From Streptococcus mitis (GTDB taxonomy: Bacteria > Bacillota > Bacilli > Lactobacillales > Streptococcaceae): a stretch of DNA of 26,529 nucleotides. The translations under genes and the position numbers were made by a program. The notes under the pieces were generated by a model. That model was given only the letters and a program-made list of their open reading frames with translations. It was not told the DNA's origin and searched no databases. The stretch lies in assembly GCA_018364455.1 (NCBI GenBank), contig JAGZLW010000026.1, positions 1 to 26,529 of the forward strand, read 5' to 3'. Of this stretch, positions 22,147-26,529 are shown piece after piece. The first letter of the stretch is position 1; each line of letters opens with the position of its first letter.

Positions 22147-22848
22147 TTAGTTTTCCTCCCTTTCTAACTGCGCACTATCAGATGAAATAACTCCATCTCG
22201 AATGACAATCTGGCGTTTAGCATAAGCAGCGATTTCAGGCTCATGAGTTACCATAATAATGGTTTTTCCTTCTTTGTTCAAATCAACCAAAAGTTGCATA
22301 ATTTGGTTCCCTGTTTTGGTATCCAAGGCTCCTGTCGGTTCGTCAGCTAGGATGATAGAAGGATTATTTACCAAGGCACGCGCAATAGCCACACGTTGCT
22401 TTTGACCACCAGATAATTCTGAAGGCAAATGGTGACTGCGTTCTGTCAATTCAACCTTATCTAAATATTCCTCGGCCAACTTACGGCGTTTTGAAGCCGA
22501 AACTCCTGCGTAAATCAAGGGCAATTCTACATTTTGTAGAGCATTGAGTTTGGATAGAAGGAAAAATTGCTGAAAGACAAAACCGATTTGTTGGTTACGG
22601 ACCTTGGCTAGTTGTTTTTCACCCAATCCAGCTACTTCTTGGCCTTCAAGATAATATTCTCCACTGGTTGGTGTATCCAACATGCCAATCGTATTCATGA
22701 GAGTAGACTTACCCGAACCAGATGGTCCCATGATGGCGACAAACTCACCCTCATTCACTTCTAGGTTGATATTTTTGAGAACCTGCAGTTCTTGATCACC
22801 ATTACGGTAGCTTCTGCAGATATTTTTTAAACTAATTAGTTTCTTCAT
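22147..22848 (-). CDS. MacB-type ABC efflux ATPase
   Basis: A 233-residue LolD/MacB-type ATPase. Walker A GPSGSGKST near 41-49, Q-loop GFVFQQFFLL, signature LSGGQKQRVAIARALV near 143-158, Walker B IILADEPTGALD near 163-174 and switch His MVTHEPE are all intact. It energises the permease encoded directly downstream. Its start lies 17 bases inside the upstream membrane fusion protein gene, so translation of the three proteins is coupled. Confidence 0.95.
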   Translation of the reverse strand: MKKLISLKNICRSYRNGDQELQVLKNINLEVNEGEFVAIMGPSGSGKSTLMNTIGMLDTPTSGEYYLEGQEVAGLGEKQLAKVRNQQIGFVFQQFFLLSKLNALQNVELPLIYAGVSASKRRKLAEEYLDKVELTERSHHLPSELSGGQKQRVAIARALVNNPSIILADEPTGALDTKTGNQIMQLLVDLNKEGKTIIMVTHEPEIAAYAKRQIVIRDGVISSDSAQLEREEN

Positions 22849-24031
22849 CAGCCTTCACCTCTTTTCCTTCCTCTAGAGAAGACGTTGGGTTACTGATGAC
22901 CTTGACTCCATTTGTCAGACCTGAAGTGATTTCTTGGTTGTCTGCATCAGCATTGCCCAAACCAACTTCCACTTTCTTGGCCTTTTTCTGCTCGTCAAGT
23001 ACCCAGACATAGTTCTTATCATTTTCAGTCACAACACTTGTTAGAGGAACCAAAATGGCTTTACTCTTATTCTTGACCTCAATACTTACTGAGAATCCTT
23101 GTTTCAAATCACCGATTTCACTTGTAACATCGATGGTATATGGATATTTAGAACCAGAATTACCACCTGCTGCGACAGTAGCTGCACTTGCTGCTTCACC
23201 ATTGTTTTTAGGGTAGTCAGAAATGTAGCTAATCTTACCAGTCCAGCTCTTATCTTGGTAAACTTTAGAAGTAAAGGTTACTTCTTGTCCTACAGAGAGG
23301 TTGGCAAGGTTATATTCAGATAGTTCCCCCTTAACTTGCAAGTTTTCATTGCTAACGACATGAACTACCACCTGGCTAGCTCCAGTTGGAGATTTAGAAA
23401 TATTACGGTTGACTTCGACCACAGTTCCCTCTAAGGTACTGAGAACCGTCATTGCATCCAACTGACTTTGAGCCTTGCTTAATTGCGCTGCTGCATCTGC
23501 ACGGGCATCACGAGCATCACCCAGTTGTGCATCAATAGATGAAACGGAATTTCCTGAGACTGGAGCTGGAGTTTGCGCTGCAGCTCCTTCGCCTCCTGCT
23601 GGTACTGGTAACTGGGGAGCAGAAGCGGCTTCATTTCGCGCTTGGTTGAGTTCGTTGATATGACGATCTGCCTTAGCAACTGCTCGACTCGCTGAATCAT
23701 AGGCCGCCTGGGCTTCTGAACTACTGTACTTGACTAAAGCCTGCCCTTCACTCACTTTATCACCCACAGAAACAAGGATTTCATCTAAATCTCCCTTACT
23801 AGCATCAAAATAAACATATTGTTCATTTTTTGCTGTTACTGTCCCTGATAATAAAACAGAGGATGCCACGCTTCCTTCCTTAGCAACAACAAGATGAGTA
23901 GCCTCATCTTTTACAGCAGTCTGAGAAGGTTGTCTAAAGAGCAAAATGCCCCCAGCACCCAATACAACTACACTTGCAGCACCAATTGCTGCATACAATT
24001 GCCACTTTTTAGCTTTACCATTCTTTTTCAT
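22832..24031 (-). CDS. Membrane fusion protein of the MacAB-like efflux system
   Basis: 399 residues from the ATG at 24031, chosen for AAGGAG just upstream and a typical lysine-rich start (MKKNGKAKKWQLYAAIGAA); a longer frame to 24076 lacks a binding site. TM helix about 10-32. A lipoyl/barrel-sandwich half motif (DLDEILVSVGDKVSEGQALVKY) comes next, then a coiled-coil hairpin rich in Ala/Gln/Asp (about 100-205). The hairpin is interrupted at its tip by a Pro/Gly/Ala-rich stretch. A beta-barrel domain follows (VEVNRNISKSPTGAS onward). In Gram-positives such MacA-like proteins assemble on the permease outside the membrane. First gene of the operon; divergent from gor. Confidence 0.92.
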   Translation of the reverse strand: MKKNGKAKKWQLYAAIGAASVVVLGAGGILLFRQPSQTAVKDEATHLVVAKEGSVASSVLLSGTVTAKNEQYVYFDASKGDLDEILVSVGDKVSEGQALVKYSSSEAQAAYDSASRAVAKADRHINELNQARNEAASAPQLPVPAGGEGAAAQTPAPVSGNSVSSIDAQLGDARDARADAAAQLSKAQSQLDAMTVLSTLEGTVVEVNRNISKSPTGASQVVVHVVSNENLQVKGELSEYNLANLSVGQEVTFTSKVYQDKSWTGKISYISDYPKNNGEAASAATVAAGGNSGSKYPYTIDVTSEIGDLKQGFSVSIEVKNKSKAILVPLTSVVTENDKNYVWVLDEQKKAKKVEVGLGNADADNQEITSGLTNGVKVISNPTSSLEEGKEVKADEETN

Positions 24032-24067
24032 AATGAAACTCCTTTTTGATTTAAAGTTCTTAACAAT

Positions 24068-24096
24068 ATTATACAAAAATTATCAATTTGAAACAA
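24068..24096 (-). promoter_or_regulatory. Promoter of the MacAB-like operon
   Basis: On the - strand TTGTTT (24091-24096) and TATAAT (24068-24073) are 17 bases apart, 37 bases before the membrane fusion protein start. A 9-bp direct repeat begins 2 bases upstream of the -35. Confidence 0.65.
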
Positions 24097-24098
24097 TA

Positions 24099-24128
24099 AC
24101 ATTTCAGAACGAAATAATGACATTTCAG
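24099..24128 (+). promoter_or_regulatory. ComE/LytTR-like direct repeat
   Basis: ACATTTCAG at 24099-24107 and again at 24120-24128, exactly repeated with 12 bases between (21-bp period). This fits the published ComE box layout aCAnTTcaG-N12-aCAgTTgaG: the first half matches fully, the second at 7 of 9 positions. Its orientation points toward gor, yet it abuts the -35 of the divergent efflux operon. Which promoter it serves, if either, is not decidable here. Confidence 0.55.
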
Positions 24129-24164
24129 GATTTAATTATTGTTCGGAATTTATTTTACAATCGT

Positions 24165-24184
24165 TGTACTAGTTATATAATACA
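24165..24184. promoter_or_regulatory. Palindrome TGTACTA-N6-TAATACA with embedded TATAAT
   Basis: The two 7-bp arms match at 6 of 7 positions. A TATAAT on + (24176-24181) lies inside, with TTTACA 15 bases upstream of it. The shape resembles operators of GntR/YtrA-type repressors (TGTA...TACA), by general knowledge only. It lies midway between the efflux operon and gor. Confidence 0.4.
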
Positions 24185-24240
24185 CTTTATTTTTCTTTTT
24201 TGCAAGCCTTTTCTTTAAATTTTTTGAACGTAGCAGATTT

Positions 24241-24269
24241 TTGCAATCAGATAAAAAAAAAGATAGAAT
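24241..24269 (+). promoter_or_regulatory. gor promoter
   Basis: TTGCAA (24241-24246) and TAGAAT (24264-24269) are exactly 17 bases apart and lie 55 bases before the gor ATG, which has AAAGGAG at 6-base spacing. Confidence 0.65.
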
Positions 24270-24323
24270 ATGACTATCAAAAAATGACACTCTACTATTT
24301 AAAAGAGTACAAAGGAGTTTTCA

Positions 24324-25670
24324 ATGAGAGAATACGATATCATTGCTATCGGTGGAGGTAGCGGAGGAATTGCTACCATGAACCGTGCTGGTGAACACGG
24401 AGCCAAAGCGGCCGTTATTGAGGAAAAGAAACTAGGTGGAACTTGCGTCAATGTCGGCTGTGTTCCTAAAAAAATCATGTGGTACGGGGCGCAAATCGCT
24501 GAGACTTTCCATCAATTTGGAGAAGACTACGGCTTTAAGACTACTGATCTTAACTTTGACTTTGCAACCCTACGTCGCAATCGTGAAGCCTACATTGATC
24601 GCGCTCGTTCTTCTTATGATGGCAGTTTTAAACGCAACGGAGTAGACTTGATTAAAGGTCATGCTGAATTTGTAGATTCTCATACTGTTAGCGTAAATGG
24701 TGAACTGATTCGTGCTAAACATATTGTGATTGCTACTGGTGCCCATCCAAGTATTCCAAACATTCCTGGTGCTGAACTAGGTGGCTCTTCTGATGATGTA
24801 TTTGCTTGGGAAGAATTGCCAGAGTCAGTTGCAATTCTAGGCGCTGGTTATATCGCCGTTGAATTGGCTGGCGTACTCCACACTTTTGGTGTCAAGACAG
24901 ACCTCTTTGTTCGTCGTGATCGTCCTTTACGTGGTTTTGATTCTTACATCGTTGAAGGTCTGGTCAAGGAAATGGAAAGAACAAACTTACCACTTCACAC
25001 TCACAAAGTCCCTGTTAAGTTAGAAAAAACTGCTGAAGGCATTACCATTCATTTCGAAGATGGTACTAGTCACACAGCTAGCCAAGTTATCTGGGCTACA
25101 GGCCGCCGTCCAAACGTTAAGGGCTTGCAACTTGAAAAAGCTGGAGTAACTTTGAACGAACGTGGCTTTATCCAAGTGGATGAATACCAAAATACTGTTG
25201 TTGAGGGAATCTACGCTTTAGGTGATGTAACAGGTGAAAAGGAACTGACTCCAGTTGCTATCAAGGCTGGACGTACTTTATCTGAACGTCTCTTTAACGG
25301 CAAAACAACTGCAAAAATGGACTACACAACTATTCCAACTGTTGTCTTTTCACACCCTGCTATCGGAACTGTTGGTTTGACAGAAGAACAAGCTATTAAA
25401 GAATACGGTCAAGATCAAATCAAGGTTTACAAATCAAGCTTTACGTCTATGTACTCTGCTTGCACTTGCAACCGTCAAGAAACACGTTTCAAATTGATCA
25501 CAGCTGGTTCTGAAGAAAAAGTTGTCGGACTTCATGGAATTGGCTACGGTGTTGATGAAATGATCCAAGGATTTGCTGTTGCTATCAAAATGGGAGCAAC
25601 CAAGGCAGACTTTGATGCAACTGTTGCGATTCACCCAACTGCATCTGAAGAATTTGTAACTATGCGTTAA
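24324..25670 (+). CDS. gor: Glutathione-disulfide reductase
   Basis: A 448-residue NADPH-dependent flavoenzyme that reduces oxidised glutathione. FAD-binding GGGSGGIATMNRAGEHG is at 9-25 and the redox-active CVNVGC at about 41-46 in GGTCVNVGCVPKK. NADPH-binding GAGYIAVELAGVLHTFG is near 173-189, followed by the basic RRDRPLRGFD expected for NADPH preference. ALGDVTG marks the second FAD motif. The interface HPTASEEFVTMR supplies the catalytic His-Glu pair at the C-terminus. Streptococci import glutathione and use Gor against oxidative stress. Single gene, divergent from the efflux operon. Confidence 0.95.
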   Translation: MREYDIIAIGGGSGGIATMNRAGEHGAKAAVIEEKKLGGTCVNVGCVPKKIMWYGAQIAETFHQFGEDYGFKTTDLNFDFATLRRNREAYIDRARSSYDGSFKRNGVDLIKGHAEFVDSHTVSVNGELIRAKHIVIATGAHPSIPNIPGAELGGSSDDVFAWEELPESVAILGAGYIAVELAGVLHTFGVKTDLFVRRDRPLRGFDSYIVEGLVKEMERTNLPLHTHKVPVKLEKTAEGITIHFEDGTSHTASQVIWATGRRPNVKGLQLEKAGVTLNERGFIQVDEYQNTVVEGIYALGDVTGEKELTPVAIKAGRTLSERLFNGKTTAKMDYTTIPTVVFSHPAIGTVGLTEEQAIKEYGQDQIKVYKSSFTSMYSACTCNRQETRFKLITAGSEEKVVGLHGIGYGVDEMIQGFAVAIKMGATKADFDATVAIHPTASEEFVTMR

Positions 25671-25710
25671 TCGAAACAAAAGAAGCAGAGCAAAAAACAC
25701 TTCTAAATAT

Positions 25711-25750
25711 CAAAAAGCGAGTATTTCCGTAGTTGGAGATTCTCGTTTTC
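25711..25750 (+). terminator. Probable terminator after gor
   Basis: AAAAGCGAG and CTCGTTTT bracket a second short stem (ATTTCC / GGAGAT), ending in a T-rich tract about 40-80 bases after the gor stop. The stem has a bulge and a mismatch. The rest of the 165-base gap up to 25836 is A/T-rich with no gene seen. Confidence 0.55.
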
Positions 25751-25835
25751 TTATGTCTTATTTTATAGTATGTTGAAATGAGATATGAAAAAATCAATTA
25801 ACAAACCATAGCAAAATATAAGGATTATAACACAA

Positions 25836-26336
25836 TCATCTATTCTTTTCTTTAAAAGATTCATATATTTTTTTATATAAGTCTTTTATCTCTTTTTTCT
25901 TAGAATTCAACTCTTCGTTACCGTAGTCAAAATTTGCTACTACAAATCCCTCTTCAGCATTAGAAAAAGTAAAAAATTCTATTCCAATGAGTTTATTATG
26001 CTTAGAGTCCTCTATAGTGTCTCCTAAACCATTATTGAATTTCTTCACTTCTTCTTCACGAACTCCGACCCCCGCAGCAGCTCCATTTGCAATGATGTTT
26101 GAAAATACTTCTTCTGAAGACGCTACTTCTTTCACAGTTATGATATATGTAGCTTCTTCCGTTTCTACTTGTTTCACTTTATTCCATTTTTCTGTATCAC
26201 TAGAAGAAAGCGTATAGACTATTAACTCTACCGTTGGCTTATTGATATTTTCTTTTGTAATCATTTGTTTTCCAAAAAAGAAGAAGGCAAGTAACCCAGC
26301 TACAAAGATCAAAGCAATATAAATTATCTTTTTCAT
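25836..26336 (-). CDS. Membrane-anchored extracellular protein of unknown function
   Basis: 166 residues. A single N-terminal membrane helix (about 4-21, IIYIALIFVAGLLAFFFF) is followed by a hydrophilic domain of ~140 residues that is probably outside the cell. The domain is acidic and mixed alpha/beta, ending in a Lys-rich helix (ELNSKKKEIKDLYKKIYESFKEKNR). There is no lipobox cysteine, so the helix is an uncleaved anchor or signal peptide. I do not recognise the family. It overlaps the upstream ABC ATPase gene by 4 bases (ATGA), so it is part of that transporter operon and might be an accessory or sensor subunit, by context only. Confidence 0.8.
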   Translation of the reverse strand: MKKIIYIALIFVAGLLAFFFFGKQMITKENINKPTVELIVYTLSSSDTEKWNKVKQVETEEATYIITVKEVASSEEVFSNIIANGAAAGVGVREEEVKKFNNGLGDTIEDSKHNKLIGIEFFTFSNAEEGFVVANFDYGNEELNSKKKEIKDLYKKIYESFKEKNR

Positions 26337-26529
26337 ACATTATACCCTATATCTTTCATGTCAATTATCACATCAACTTCGTTATAGACAGCTGGATCAT
26401 GCGTCGCTATAATGACATATTTATCTTCATCTCTTTCATTCAATAATAAACGAATAATTTCTTTTCCAATCTCACCATCTAAAGCTCCTGTAGGCTCATC
26501 TGCTAAGATAATTTTACGTGGTTTCATTA
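26333..26529 (-). CDS. ABC transporter ATP-binding protein, C-terminal part (partial)
   Basis: The frame is open to the window edge and ends at 26333. Visible are Walker B with D-loop (KIILADEPTGALDGE), then the switch His in IIATHDPAVYNEVD and a short end DMKDIGYNV. DEPTGALD is typical of the MacB/LolD/BceA-type exporters. Walker A and the signature motif lie beyond the window. It is coupled to the membrane-anchored protein gene by a 4-base overlap. Confidence 0.9.
   Translation of the reverse strand, partial: MKPRKIILADEPTGALDGEIGKEIIRLLLNERDEDKYVIIATHDPAVYNEVDVIIDMKDIGYNV

Overview
The window is low-GC streptococcal DNA, most likely from the Streptococcus mitis/pneumoniae group. The evidence is three pneumococcal-type BOX elements, a YSIRK-like signal peptide, and gene blocks typical of that group (rpiA-deoB-punA-deoD, trxB with an amino-acid ABC transporter, a MacAB-like pump next to metG and gor). 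From memory of S. pneumoniae TIGR4, these blocks are not neighbours there, so this is probably a rearranged relative such as S. mitis; that point needs a synteny comparison.

Layout. 1-107 is the end of rpsT, followed by a P-loop kinase-like gene (flaR type) on +. 710-9724 is a nucleoside/pentose salvage block on the - strand: rpiA, deoB, a DUF1697 gene, punA, then a ClC antiporter gene and deoD. It is interrupted by an accessory insert of about 3.2 kb. The insert holds a 910-residue secreted protein gene (3515-6247), a BOX element, a short repeat and a displaced, diverged second copy of the 3' end of punA. 9949-10134 is a small orphan + gene. 10247-13069 (-) carries trxB, a DUF4059-type membrane protein and a polar amino-acid ABC transporter. 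13227-14599 (-) is a stress-type operon (GNAT, ogt, Spx/ArsC-like). 14734-15824 (+) is a DUF1836 regulator with a hemolysin III-family membrane protein. 16250-18390 (-) holds an aldo/keto reductase and a PadR-membrane protein pair. 18765-20762 is metG. 20886-24031 (-) is a three-gene MacAB-like efflux system, divergent from gor (24324-25670, +). The window ends in the tail of another ABC-ATPase operon with a membrane-anchored protein of unknown function.

The most unusual object is the 910-residue protein. Read from the sequence, its order is: YSIRK-like signal peptide, acidic/Lys-Glu spacer, two EF-hand-like calcium loops, a class-3-lipase-like alpha/beta hydrolase (GHSLGG), two F-type (fucose-binding) lectin domains with complete binding motifs, and a C-terminal domain that aligns end to end with domain 4 of cholesterol-dependent cytolysins such as pneumolysin. 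The pore-forming domains 1-3 are absent. The domain 4 keeps the Thr-Leu cholesterol-recognition pair but has a rewritten undecapeptide without the cysteine. This looks like a host-membrane-targeted hydrolase that borrows toxin and lectin parts rather than a pore-forming toxin. Its site in the purine salvage operon, the displaced punA end and a 7-base microhomology at a junction point to acquisition by recombination.

Regulatory sequences are also informative. An operator-rich region lies upstream of rpiA (inverted repeat, cre-like and PurBox-like sites). A palindrome sits over the DUF1836 promoter. Between the efflux operon and gor is an exact 9-bp direct repeat with 12-bp spacing that fits the published ComE/LytTR box pattern.
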